Source: a virus. From it: DNA of 35,393 bases. Of this stretch, positions 1-9,026 are shown one piece after another; position 1 is the first letter of the stretch, and each line of letters opens with the position of its first letter. Under the pieces are notes generated by a model that was not told where the DNA came from, did no database searches, and was given only the letters and a program-made list of their open reading frames with translations. The translations under genes and the position numbers were made by a program. Where the stretch lies: positions 1 through 35,393 of the IMG/VR virus record IMGVR_UViG_3300034117_001895. One strand, 5' to 3'.

Positions 1-204
1 ACTACGATTTGGATAGGGGCTGACAGAACCGAAAATAACCGTGGTTGGCGAGGAAAGATCGCAGAGGTGGTTATTACACTTTCTGAACCAACCTTGCGGG
101 ATCGCAGGACCATTGAAGGCTACTTTGCGTGGAAGTGGGGTCTTGATGCCAACCTTCCCGCCAACCATCCCTACCGCAACCGCCCGCCCCTGATCGGAGC
201 CTAA
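1..204 (+). CDS. C-terminal end of a LamG/ConA-like lectin-domain structural protein (5' truncated)
   Basis: The reading frame is open from the first base of the window and ends at TAA 202-204, giving the last 67 residues of a longer protein. The tail contains GYFAWKWGL followed by LPANHPY and a Pro-rich end. This is the usual closing segment of concanavalin A-like/LamG jelly-roll domains found repeatedly in phage fibre and baseplate-associated proteins. Family knowledge suggests carbohydrate binding at the virion surface. The next gene starts two bases after the stop, so both are probably one transcription unit of adhesion genes. The start and most of the protein lie outside the window, so total length and partner domains are unknown. 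Confidence 0.7.
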   Translation, partial: TTIWIGADRTENNRGWRGKIAEVVITLSEPTLRDRRTIEGYFAWKWGLDANLPANHPYRNRPPLIGA

Positions 205-205
205 C

Positions 206-3200
206 ATGGCGCTGCGCGGCCGCGTTCCACAGTTTGGCGGGGTATCGGGTGGTGGTAATCCAACCATTGCCGCCGCCACCATCACCGTTGCTGGGCCACA
301 AGTAGGGGCAACAGGCACAGTCACTCTTCCTACTATTATTGGCGCGTGGAGCGTTGCGGGAGCCTCCTATAGCGGAGTATCGCGCGCTGTCAATGACGTA
401 CCAATCATTCCAGCTGGTGTTACCTTCAGTGCCGATGGCACAAAGATGTATACTGTCGGCACTGATCTTGCCGGATTTGACGCGGTAGTACAACAATATT
501 CACTTTCCACAGCGTGGAATATTGGTTCAGCATCTCCAACCGCCTACTTTGAGACCTCCTTCCAAGACCTTTATCCGACAGATGTAGCTTTCAGTGCCGA
601 TGGCACAAAGATGTATGTTGTTGGCAGCGGAACGAGTAAAGTATACCAATACTCTCTTTCAACGGCATGGAATATCAGCTCAGCGTCTTATGGTGGCGTA
701 TTATCGTTCAGTGTCGCCGGGCAGGAAGCGCAACCCAATGCCCTTGCCTTCAGTGTCGATGGTACAAAGATGTACGTTGCTGGGGTTGGTAACGACACGA
801 TCTACCAATACTCTCTTTCAACGGCATGGAATGTATCTTCGGCATCTTTTGGTGGTGTATCGTTCAGTGTCGCCGGGCAGGAAGCGCAACCCAATGCCCT
901 TGCCTTCAAGCCGGACGGATCCCGCATGTATGTCGTTGGAAGCGCGGCGGATACAATCTACCAATACTCACTTTCAACGGCATGGAATGTTAGCTCAGCG
1001 TCTTATGATGGTGTATCGTTCAGTGTTGGGGCACAAGAGTCTTCCCCAACTGGGTTGGCCTTTAAGCCAGACGGCTTACGCATGTATGTTGTTGGAGGCG
1101 CGGCTACGACAGTATATCAATACGACCTCTCATTTAACGGAACTGCGACAATTGCTGTTTCAGGTCCTGTAGTAGGTGCGACTGGAACTGTCGGCGTTCC
1201 ACAAATTACTGGAAGTGCTGGTATTAGTTTAGGCGGCCCAAGAGTTGCGGCTACCGGAGTTATTAGCATTCCACAAATTACTGGAAGTGCTGGAATCACG
1301 GTTTCAGGCCCTGCAATAGGCGCTACCGGAGCTATTAGCATACCAGCAATCACTGGAAGTGCTGGTATTAGTTTAGGCGGCCCAAGAGTTGCGGCTACCG
1401 GAGTTATTAGCATTCCAGCTATTACTGGAAGTGCAGCAATTGCGGTTTCAGGCCCTACAATAGGCGCTACCGGAGCTATTAGCATACCAGCAATCACTGG
1501 AAGTGCTGGTATTAGTTTAGGCGGCCCAAGAGTTGCGGCTACTGGATTAGCAAGTACCCTGCCCGCGATTACCGGAAATGCGACCATTGGCTTAAACGGA
1601 CCCCAAGTAACTGCGATAGGCGTCATTAGCATTCCACCAATTACTGGAAGTGTTGGTGTTAGTTTAGGTGGTCCAATAGTTGCGGCTACTGGAACTATTA
1701 GCATTCCGCCAATTACTGGAAGTGCTGGTATTGTTATTAACGGGCCGAAGATTGAGGCAACTGGATTAGTCAGTGCATTACCAGCAATCACTGGAAGCGC
1801 TAATATTACAGTTCAGGGACCAGTGATAGGTGCGGCTGGAACTATTAGCATACCAGCAATCACTGGAAGTGTTGGCGTTAACGTAGGTGGCCCAAGAGTT
1901 GCGGCTGTTGGAACTATTAGCATTCCGGCAATCACTGGAAGTGTTGGCATTGGCTTAAGCGGACCCCAGGTAGCTGCGATAGGCATTATTAGCATTCCAG
2001 CTATTACTGGAAGTGCAGCAATTGCGGTTTCAGGCCCCACAATAGGCGCTACCGGAGCTATTAGCATACCAGCAATCACTGGAAGTGCTGGTATTGTTAT
2101 TAACGGATCGAAGGTAGAAGCCACTGGATTAGTAAGCACCATACCAGCAATTACTGGAAGTGTTGGCATTAGTTTAGGTGGCCCAAGAGTTGCGGCTGTT
2201 GGAACTGTTAGCATTCCAGCTATTACTGGAAGTGCAGCAATTGCGGTTTCAGGCCCTACAATAGGCGCTACCGGAGCTATTAGCGTTCCAGCGATTACTG
2301 GAAGCGCTACGATCGGCCTGAATGGGCCGAAGATTGAGGCAACTGGATTAGTAAGCACCATACCAGCAATTACTGGAAGTGTTGGCATTAGTTTAGGTGG
2401 CCCAAGAGTTGCGGCTGTTGGAACTGTTAGCATTCCGACTATTACTGGAAGTGTTGGTATTAGTTTAGGTGGTCCAAGAGTTACAGCTGACGGAACTATT
2501 AGCATTCCGCCAATTACTGGAAGTATTGCGATCGGCCTAAATGGGCCAAGGGTTACGGCCTCCGGATTAGTAAGTACCTTGCCTGCAATCACTGGAAGTG
2601 CAGCAATTGCGGTTTCAGGCCCTACAATAGGCGCAACTGGAACTATTAGCATTCCGGCAACAAGTGTTTTTTATCCTAGCAATTCCGCCATTATTAAGTC
2701 CCCATCTAACTGGCACTTTACTGGGATAGTCAATCAACAGGCTGCTGAAACCGTTTGGCCTGGTAGTTATATGCGATTACGATTCGACGGTGACGCTATT
2801 GCAATTAACGTCGATACATCTGGCCTTTCAGCATATCCTTGGGTTCTTTACCAAATTGATGCCGAATCACCGGTGGTTGTTAAACTTACCGCTGGTCAAA
2901 CCGTAATTAACATAACAGGTCTTTCAATTGGAGCCCATGAACTAAACATTATTTATCAAGCAAAAGATGATCATAATCAAGTTGATACATGGGGAGATGC
3001 GCAAAAGCTGCGCATCTTATCATTCTCGCCAAGTGGTGGAACCGGTTTGCTTGCTGCCCCAGTAACAAGACCAAAGAAGGCCATTATATATGGCGATGCA
3101 ATTGCCGCAGGTCTGAAAGTTACTGCTCCTCCCGGTGTAACTACTATGGTTGGTTTAAACGCCGCAACAGGTAGTTATGCTAATCATATTGGTATAGGAC

Positions 3201-4693
3201 TTGATGCTGAATTTGATCAATGCGGATCAGTAGATGATGGTTGGACTATTGGTGGTGTTGGTGGATTCCCATCATTACCGGCTAGTTGGAATCTTAAAAA
3301 ACCCGGTGTATCACGTAATATTAGTACCCATGATTATGTTGTAGTTATTCATGGGTACAACGACGGGGCACTAGATATTGCGTCGAGCGTTGTTACAAAT
3401 TGGTTAACTAGCATTCGTGCAGCAACAACTGCATGGATATTTTTATGTGTGCCATTCTCTGGACGTCAACGTGGTGCTATCACAACTGGAGTTGCTAACT
3501 ATATCTCTGCAAATCCAACAGAAACAAAAATCAAAGTAATTGATCTTGGTAGCACGTTCTATCAGAGTATTGCTAATGGATATTATACGACCGACTCAAT
3601 ACATCCAAATTCTTGGCAAGCAGGCAGACTCGCATCGGCCTACTTAGGACTTATGAATCGCGAGTTGTTAACTAACACAAGTGTTGGTACAATGCCAGCA
3701 ACAAATGACGTCAGATTCGGAGTCACTGTCGGAAGTAGCACTGGAACATTAAGAGTACCAACACCAAATCAAGTTTTAGCTGGAGTACAGGTTGATGCTA
3801 CGATCGGAACTGTAGTATTGCCAGTTATAGATGATGTTAGAGCTGGTGTTTCATTCGGCGCAGCAAATATTCTTTCTGGAACGTTAGAAGTATCACCTCA
3901 AGTAATTACTGCAGATGGCATTGGTTATTCTAAAGGAACTAAAGTGAATTTAGTTATTGATCAGGGCAGTGATTACTACTCAATACTCAAATTAGCAGAT
4001 GCAAATAACAATGTATTTAATTTAACCGGTTATACTGTATCTGCCCAAATACGTAAAAACTATTCTGCAAATACATCCTATAATTTTACGACTAGCCATA
4101 ATAACATAAACGGTGAAGTAACCCTGTTTATGAACAATGTTATAACAGAAGCTCTTGAACCGGGTAGATATGTTTACGATGTAGAAGTTACATCACCAGG
4201 AAACATTATTACACGTATAATGGAAGGCGTGGTAACAGTAACACCAGGTGTTACAAGAAACACTGGTGTTTCACTGGGTGCTAATAACACTATTTCTGGA
4301 ATAGTAAGTGAACCGCGTCCAAAGGTTATAACAACAGCTGACGATATTGGTTATTCTAAGGCAGCTAAATTGAATCTGATCATTAACCAGGGTAGTGACT
4401 ATCGTACGATAATCAAATTAGCAGATGCAAATAACGACATATTTGATTTAACTGGCTATACAATAACTGCTCAAATGAGAAAGAATTATTCGTCAGACAC
4501 GGTCTATAATTTTATGACTAGCCATAATAACGTAAACGGTGAAGTAACTCTATTTGTGAACAATACTACAACGGAAGCTCTTGAACCGGGTAGATATGTT
4601 TACGATGTAGAAGTTACATCACCAGTAAATATAATTACACGTGTTATTGAAGGTATTGTGACAATAACACCAGGAGTTACAAGAAGCATATGA
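206..4693 (+). CDS. Giant tail-fibre-like protein: propeller repeats, 24-residue repeat stalk, SGNH-like domain
   Basis: This 1495-aa protein starts at ATG 206, with GGAG six bases upstream. In order it shows: a short Gly-rich start; about five beta-propeller-like repeats (residues about 70-310) with FSADGTKMYVVG and YQYSLSTAWN motifs; 21 tandem repeats of about 24 residues (about 312-818); a beta-rich segment resembling the N-terminal domain of CE2 esterases (about 830-950); and an SGNH-hydrolase-like domain (about 958-1160). The SGNH domain has GDA at 963-965, GYND at 1050-1053 and DSIH at 1130-1133. Then come three divergent repeats and two copies (about 1240-1340 and 1390-1495) of an Ig-like module ending ITR..EG.VT.TPGVTR, common in marine T4-like structural proteins. 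The canonical nucleophile Ser is Ala965, so esterase activity is doubtful. A virion adhesion role is inferred from domains and position. Confidence 0.8.
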   Translation: MALRGRVPQFGGVSGGGNPTIAAATITVAGPQVGATGTVTLPTIIGAWSVAGASYSGVSRAVNDVPIIPAGVTFSADGTKMYTVGTDLAGFDAVVQQYSLSTAWNIGSASPTAYFETSFQDLYPTDVAFSADGTKMYVVGSGTSKVYQYSLSTAWNISSASYGGVLSFSVAGQEAQPNALAFSVDGTKMYVAGVGNDTIYQYSLSTAWNVSSASFGGVSFSVAGQEAQPNALAFKPDGSRMYVVGSAADTIYQYSLSTAWNVSSASYDGVSFSVGAQESSPTGLAFKPDGLRMYVVGGAATTVYQYDLSFNGTATIAVSGPVVGATGTVGVPQITGSAGISLGGPRVAATGVISIPQITGSAGITVSGPAIGATGAISIPAITGSAGISLGGPRVAATGVISIPAITGSAAIAVSGPTIGATGAISIPAITGSAGISLGGPRVAATGLASTLPAITGNATIGLNGPQVTAIGVISIPPITGSVGVSLGGPIVAATGTISIPPITGSAGIVINGPKIEATGLVSALPAITGSANITVQGPVIGAAGTISIPAITGSVGVNVGGPRVAAVGTISIPAITGSVGIGLSGPQVAAIGIISIPAITGSAAIAVSGPTIGATGAISIPAITGSAGIVINGSKVEATGLVSTIPAITGSVGISLGGPRVAAVGTVSIPAITGSAAIAVSGPTIGATGAISVPAITGSATIGLNGPKIEATGLVSTIPAITGSVGISLGGPRVAAVGTVSIPTITGSVGISLGGPRVTADGTISIPPITGSIAIGLNGPRVTASGLVSTLPAITGSAAIAVSGPTIGATGTISIPATSVFYPSNSAIIKSPSNWHFTGIVNQQAAETVWPGSYMRLRFDGDAIAINVDTSGLSAYPWVLYQIDAESPVVVKLTAGQTVINITGLSIGAHELNIIYQAKDDHNQVDTWGDAQKLRILSFSPSGGTGLLAAPVTRPKKAIIYGDAIAAGLKVTAPPGVTTMVGLNAATGSYANHIGIGLDAEFDQCGSVDDGWTIGGVGGFPSLPASWNLKKPGVSRNISTHDYVVVIHGYNDGALDIASSVVTNWLTSIRAATTAWIFLCVPFSGRQRGAITTGVANYISANPTETKIKVIDLGSTFYQSIANGYYTTDSIHPNSWQAGRLASAYLGLMNRELLTNTSVGTMPATNDVRFGVTVGSSTGTLRVPTPNQVLAGVQVDATIGTVVLPVIDDVRAGVSFGAANILSGTLEVSPQVITADGIGYSKGTKVNLVIDQGSDYYSILKLADANNNVFNLTGYTVSAQIRKNYSANTSYNFTTSHNNINGEVTLFMNNVITEALEPGRYVYDVEVTSPGNIITRIMEGVVTVTPGVTRNTGVSLGANNTISGIVSEPRPKVITTADDIGYSKAAKLNLIINQGSDYRTIIKLADANNDIFDLTGYTITAQMRKNYSSDTVYNFMTSHNNVNGEVTLFVNNTTTEALEPGRYVYDVEVTSPVNIITRVIEGIVTITPGVTRSI
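413..1132 (+). repeat. Beta-propeller-like repeats in the first fibre gene
   Basis: About five protein repeats of 50-60 residues, each with an F(S/K).DG..MYVVG strand and a YQYSLSTAWN strand. Two blocks are almost identical at DNA level over about 50 bases (near 705-755 and 860-910), which suggests recent unit duplication. The same repeat family recurs at the end of the next gene. Confidence 0.75.
1139..2659 (+). repeat. 21 tandem copies of a 72-75 bp (24-25 residue) repeat
   Basis: Twenty units beginning ITGS or ITGN plus one degenerate first unit follow each other without gaps. The consensus is ITGSxxIxxxGPxVxATGxISIPA; some units have a 25-residue variant ending LVSTLPA. Near-identical DNA between non-adjacent units points to unequal recombination or gene conversion. 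A single diverged unit also lies at the protein N-terminus (about residues 22-46), before the propeller repeats. A beta-rich extended stalk is the likely structure, by inference. Confidence 0.9.
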
Positions 4694-4777
4694 GCGATAT
4701 AAAACATATTCAATTAATTGGTTAATTTAGATAGACCCGGAATTTCTTGTGGATAAACCTATAACATATGATTATCA

Positions 4778-4785
4778 TATAAGTA
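4778..4785 (+). promoter_or_regulatory. Possible late promoter (TATAAGTA)
   Basis: TATAAGTA differs by one base from the T4 late consensus TATAAATA. It sits 39 bases before ATG 4825 in the only sizeable gap (131 bp) between the two fibre genes. Confidence 0.45.
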
Positions 4786-4824
4786 TTACAAGAAACCCAC
4801 AACGCCAATAGGGGATAGTGAACC

Positions 4825-7800
4825 ATGGCTAACGATAAGCGCTTTACAGCAAAAAACGGCTTACAAACTCAGAACATTAACTTTGAGTCTCTAGATAAGA
4901 CTAAAAACATCATTGTTAGTATTGCTAACAGTGGCGTCTTATCGCTTAATTCAAATAACAGTCAAATTTTTACTATTACCGATTCTGGAGTTATAACTTC
5001 AGGAACTTGGAATGGTTCTATTGTAAATAGTCAGTATGGCGGCACAGGCGTTAACAATAGTGGAAAAACAATTACTCTTGGCGGTGATATAAATACTGCG
5101 AATACTTTCAATACATCTGGAAATTTCCAAACAACACTTACTACAGTTGGAGAAACTAACGTTACACTGCCAACTAGTGGTACGCTGCTTACTTCAAACG
5201 GATCTGGTGCAACGGGTACATGGTCAATTAGTATTACTGGAAACGCTAATACTGCATCTAAACTTGAAACTCCAAGAACTATATCGTTGTCTGGAGGAGT
5301 TACTGGATCAGTAAGCTTTGATGGGTCAAGTAATGTTAATATTACAACAACTATTACTGGAAACGCTAATACTGCATCTAAACTTGAAACTCCAAGAACT
5401 ATATCGTTGTCTGGAGGAGTTACTGGATCAGTAAGCTTTGATGGGTCAAGTAATGTTAATATTACAACAACTATTACTGGCGGAGGAGGATCATCTGGAG
5501 GATCTGGAGGAAACCCGTTTAGTAGTCGTGAGGATCTAATCATTAATGGTGATTTTGGTATATGGCAAAGAGGAATAAGTTTCATTCAAGCGGGCTATAC
5601 GGCTGATCGCTGGAGAAATTCGTATTATGGTGGTAATAGTATTCATACCCAACAAAAAGCATTGCCTGGCGATACATTAGCTGGAAATAACATAAATTAT
5701 TTTCTTAGGCACTCCATTTCCGGACAAAACGGAATTGAAAACTTTGCAGTTACATCTCAGTATATTGAAGGTGTTCGGAGTTACGCTGGGCAAACCATCA
5801 CTGTACTTGGATGGGCCCGAAGAAGCTCCGGATCTGGAAATATGGCAATTGAATTAACACAGATATTTGGCACTGGAGGAATGCCTTCAACTCGTGTGAA
5901 TATATCTCCGGTTACTATATCTTTAACCGAATCTTTCGCGCCATTTGCTGCTACGTTTAGTGTCCCATCCATTTCAGGAAAAACTATAGGCGAGAATAGA
6001 GACGATTGTCTTGGAGTAAATTTCTGGATGTCATCAGGAAGTGGAACATCTTCTAGAACAAACTCGCTTGGGGCACAAGTGATCGGTGTAGATTTGTGGG
6101 GCATACATATTAGATATGGCGCTCTTACTACAGCTGCAGCTTCTGATTACAAACCGCGTGATCCAAATACAGAACTTATGTTATGTAAAAGATATTTTCA
6201 AAAGGTGGGTGCTGGACTTTCTGGGTACGAAGAAAGTCCAACTCAAACATCTATAGCCATACCAGTGCAAACACCATTATCACGTAAGCCAGTGGTAACT
6301 CTTCCAGATTCACGGTTAGTGTATCGTACTCCAACAGCGTTATCAGATAGAACGGTCCTTGTTCAACTTGATAAAACAAATAAAACTTCAATTGGACCAA
6401 ACGGTGGAATACTTTTTGTAAATCAATATCCTAGTATTAGTTCTCCCGGATTTTATGTTGGAGGATGGGACTTAACTTCCGTATCATATAGCTCTAAGAG
6501 TCTTTCATTAGCGTCTAATATAAACATAACAGATATTGCCTTTACTGGAGACGGAGTTATAGTATATCTTTTTGATTATAATCAAAGGAAAATATTACAA
6601 TATACATTGTTAACGCCTCAAGACATCTCAACCGCTGTATATAGTCGTGAGTATTCATTTAATACACAACCATCTGAATCTGGTCGATCTTTTGCCATTA
6701 ATCCAAACGGTACCACTATGTACTATGTTCATGCGGCTAAAAAAACTATTGACCAATATACGCTTTCTACTCCAGCTGATATATCAACCGCTTCATATAC
6801 TGGGAAAAGTTTCGGGTTTGCGAATCAAACAGCAGGGGCGATAGGAATTACATTTAGCGATGACGGGTCTAAGATGTATCTTGGGTCAAGCGTATCAGGT
6901 AATCAAAATTTTTATCAATATACGCTTTCTACTCCTTGGGAGATAAATACGGCCCAATTTACAACCAGTTTCAACACTCTTGCACAAGATTCTTTACCAG
7001 TAGATATAGAATTCAATGATACTGGCACTCGAATGTTTATTCTAGGCCAACAAGGCCAAAATCCACGGGTTTTGCAATATACACTTTCTACGCCATGGAA
7101 TATATCAACAGCTTCATATAATAAATCATTTAATATATCTGCACAAACTGGCGGCAGTCCATTTGGAATTACTTTTGCATATAGCGGATCAAAATTATTT
7201 GCTGTGGCTGCCAATTCAGTGTTTCAATACAACGTCGATACGGCAGAAGCAATTTCGTGGAATTTAGACCTATTTACGTATGCAAATATGTTCGATGCAA
7301 CACCACAAGTAACCCAAGGTGCACTAGCAGCTATATCATTTGATGATACTGGTTCTATTCTTTATATTTTAAATATAACAGATAACTCGCATGGTAAAAT
7401 TTTACAATATACGCTTTCTACACCATGGAATGTGAATTCAGCAACATATACAGGTGTTTCTTTTATTAATGTTACCACCAGATGCGGGATGTTTTTTAAG
7501 CCAGGTGGGAATACGATGTATACTCTTGATGCAAGTGGTGTTGTTTACGAGTATGATCTTTTTATACCGTGGAACATAGGATCTGTATCATACAGTTCGA
7601 GATCATTCAATGCGAATGTTATAACTGTAAGTAGACCAAATGGTGTGTTACAAGGATATCTGCAAAACATCACATTTAGTACAGGTGGCACAAAAATGTA
7701 TATAACTGATCAGCTCCGGATATACCAATACGATTTGTCAACGGCGTGGGACATAACTACTGCGTCATACATTTCATCATTTGTAACAGAAATTGGTTAT

Positions 7801-8223
7801 TCATTTGGTGGTGGCGCGACTACATTTAAATCTGATGGGACAAAAATGTATGTATGCGTTGGCGGTGACCCTGCAATTGTTGAATTCACACTTTCTACAC
7901 CTTGGGAGATAAATACAGTTTCATATAGTGAATTCTTTTATTTTGCCGGTGCGGGGAATTACGTCAGCTTCAGCGCGCAGGGTGTGTTTTTTAAGTCGAA
8001 TGGCAACAAAATGTATCTAGTAAATGGATATGGTAACCCTGGGCTAAGAACAATAGCACAATTTAATATTCCAAACGCTGAAGATCCAAATGAATCTAAT
8101 AATGATTATGTTGGAGGAGGCATTAGCGGGCGGCCAATAATAACAAAGGATGCTACTCCAATTTGGCTTAACGCAGAACCATTTAAACCAATAGAACCAG
8201 ATGTCCAATTCGTGTTATTCTAA
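4825..8223 (+). CDS. Tail-fibre-like protein with C-terminal beta-propeller repeats
   Basis: This 1132-aa protein begins MANDKRFTAKNGLQTQNI, the N-terminal style of fibre proteins in many marine T4-like phages. It continues with short beta repeats containing QYGGTG and GKTITLGG. A perfectly duplicated 40-residue unit follows at about 136-215, then a Gly/Ser-rich linker (about 219-230). A module opening LIINGDFGIWQRG (about 236-440) is often found in phage appendage proteins and predicted to be jelly-roll-like. About ten propeller-like repeats with QYTLSTPW and ISTASY motifs fill about 543-1082. No enzymatic motif was recognised. Position just before gp13 and the domain make-up suggest a receptor-binding or baseplate appendage. 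Exact attachment to the virion cannot be read from sequence. Confidence 0.75.
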   Translation: MANDKRFTAKNGLQTQNINFESLDKTKNIIVSIANSGVLSLNSNNSQIFTITDSGVITSGTWNGSIVNSQYGGTGVNNSGKTITLGGDINTANTFNTSGNFQTTLTTVGETNVTLPTSGTLLTSNGSGATGTWSISITGNANTASKLETPRTISLSGGVTGSVSFDGSSNVNITTTITGNANTASKLETPRTISLSGGVTGSVSFDGSSNVNITTTITGGGGSSGGSGGNPFSSREDLIINGDFGIWQRGISFIQAGYTADRWRNSYYGGNSIHTQQKALPGDTLAGNNINYFLRHSISGQNGIENFAVTSQYIEGVRSYAGQTITVLGWARRSSGSGNMAIELTQIFGTGGMPSTRVNISPVTISLTESFAPFAATFSVPSISGKTIGENRDDCLGVNFWMSSGSGTSSRTNSLGAQVIGVDLWGIHIRYGALTTAAASDYKPRDPNTELMLCKRYFQKVGAGLSGYEESPTQTSIAIPVQTPLSRKPVVTLPDSRLVYRTPTALSDRTVLVQLDKTNKTSIGPNGGILFVNQYPSISSPGFYVGGWDLTSVSYSSKSLSLASNINITDIAFTGDGVIVYLFDYNQRKILQYTLLTPQDISTAVYSREYSFNTQPSESGRSFAINPNGTTMYYVHAAKKTIDQYTLSTPADISTASYTGKSFGFANQTAGAIGITFSDDGSKMYLGSSVSGNQNFYQYTLSTPWEINTAQFTTSFNTLAQDSLPVDIEFNDTGTRMFILGQQGQNPRVLQYTLSTPWNISTASYNKSFNISAQTGGSPFGITFAYSGSKLFAVAANSVFQYNVDTAEAISWNLDLFTYANMFDATPQVTQGALAAISFDDTGSILYILNITDNSHGKILQYTLSTPWNVNSATYTGVSFINVTTRCGMFFKPGGNTMYTLDASGVVYEYDLFIPWNIGSVSYSSRSFNANVITVSRPNGVLQGYLQNITFSTGGTKMYITDQLRIYQYDLSTAWDITTASYISSFVTEIGYSFGGGATTFKSDGTKMYVCVGGDPAIVEFTLSTPWEINTVSYSEFFYFAGAGNYVSFSAQGVFFKSNGNKMYLVNGYGNPGLRTIAQFNIPNAEDPNESNNDYVGGGISGRPIITKDATPIWLNAEPFKPIEPDVQFVLF
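5232..5471 (+). repeat. Perfect 120-bp tandem duplication
   Basis: Bases 5232-5351 recur without a mismatch at 5352-5471, and the first nine bases start a third copy at 5472-5480. Each copy encodes the same 40 residues (ITGNANTASKLE through NVNITTT), so the duplication is in frame and has had no time to diverge. Confidence 0.95.
6457..8076 (+). repeat. Beta-propeller-like repeats in the second fibre gene
   Basis: About ten repeats, each with a FSxxGxKMYL-type strand and a QYTLSTPWxIxTASY-type strand. They are the same family as the repeats at 413-1132, but in this gene they are C-terminal rather than N-terminal. Confidence 0.8.
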
Positions 8224-8236
8224 TGAAATGATAATT

Positions 8237-8254
8237 ATCTTACTGAAGTAAGAT
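8237..8254 (+). other. Perfect inverted repeat abutting a late promoter
   Basis: ATCTTACT, GA, AGTAAGAT: two 8-base arms around two bases, beginning 14 bases after the fibre stop codon. Its last base is the first base of the following TATAAATA. There is no T-tract, so an intrinsic terminator is unlikely. Confidence 0.6.
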
Positions 8255-8261
8255 ATAAATA
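8254..8261 (+). promoter_or_regulatory. T4-type late promoter TATAAATA
   Basis: Exact match to the T4 late consensus, 24 bases before ATG 8286, followed by the binding site GGGGAGAG. It probably drives the neck-to-terminase genes and would be recognised by the gp55 encoded downstream. Confidence 0.8.
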
Positions 8262-8285
8262 TCTATATAGGGGAGAGATATAACA

Positions 8286-9026
8286 ATGGCACAACCTACG
8301 ACAAGAGCTCAGTTCAAAGAATATTGCTTACGTAAATTAGGTAAGCCGGTTATTGAAATTAACGTTGATGGCGATCAAGTTGAAGATCGTATTGACGAAG
8401 CCTTAAGTTATTACTGGGATTATCACTTTGATGGCACCGAAAAGATTTACGCCAAACGCCAGATGACCCAAGAAGATATAGATAATGGCTATATACCAGT
8501 GCCAGAAAACGTAATTGGGGTGGTGAATATATTCCCAATTAGTGGCAAACTAACCGGGTCTGGTATGTTTAGCGCGGAGTATCAGTTTGTTTTGAATAAC
8601 ATTCATGATTTTGTTAATTACGATTTAATAAATTACTACATGTCATTTCAACATCTAGAATTCATGAGAGAACTTTTAACCGGTGAACAGCCAATTCGCT
8701 ATAACAGGCACGTGAATAAGCTTTATATAGATGTTAATAAAAACAAGCTTAAGGTTGGAGAATTCCTAATATATGAATGCTATCAGATTGTAGATCCTAA
8801 TATCTATCAAGATGTTTGGAAAGATAGATGGCTTCAGAATTATGCAACTGCGCGAATACAGGAAAACTGGGGCCGAAATCTTACAAAATTCACCGGTATG
8901 AATTTGCCAGGCGGTGTTCAGTTTAATGGAGAAAAAATCCTTGACGACGCAAGAGAAGATATTCGTAGAATGGAAGAAGACATGATTATTTCTTTCTCTT
9001 TGCCGGTAACCGATATGATCGGCTGA
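8286..9026 (+). CDS. 13: Neck protein gp13
   Basis: This 246-aa protein opens MAQPTTRAQFKEYCLRKLGK and continues PVIEINVDGDQVEDRIDEAL, the conserved N-terminus of gp13 in non-enteric T4-like phages. gp13 forms the neck ring with gp14 that closes the filled head and joins it to the tail. The protein is somewhat shorter than the T4 protein (about 309 aa), as is normal for marine relatives. The start is supported by GGGGAGAG nine bases upstream and a late promoter before it. It is the first gene of the run gp13-gp17. The call rests on N-terminal sequence and on gene order. Confidence 0.85.
   Translation: MAQPTTRAQFKEYCLRKLGKPVIEINVDGDQVEDRIDEALSYYWDYHFDGTEKIYAKRQMTQEDIDNGYIPVPENVIGVVNIFPISGKLTGSGMFSAEYQFVLNNIHDFVNYDLINYYMSFQHLEFMRELLTGEQPIRYNRHVNKLYIDVNKNKLKVGEFLIYECYQIVDPNIYQDVWKDRWLQNYATARIQENWGRNLTKFTGMNLPGGVQFNGEKILDDAREDIRRMEEDMIISFSLPVTDMIG

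Noticed and set aside
1117-2652. Two long minus-strand open frames (about 224 and 279 codons) rich in LPVI.GM repeats
   Set aside because: They are antisense shadows of the 72-bp repeats in the fibre gene; repetition keeps all frames open, and there is no ribosome site or promoter.
1139-2659. Regular repeats that could be mistaken for a CRISPR-like array
   Set aside because: Units are contiguous, protein-coding, in frame and have no unique spacers.
4694-4824. Possible tRNA or small RNA in the largest plus-strand gap
   Set aside because: No cloverleaf, CCA end or stable GC stem could be found; only a near-consensus late promoter is visible.
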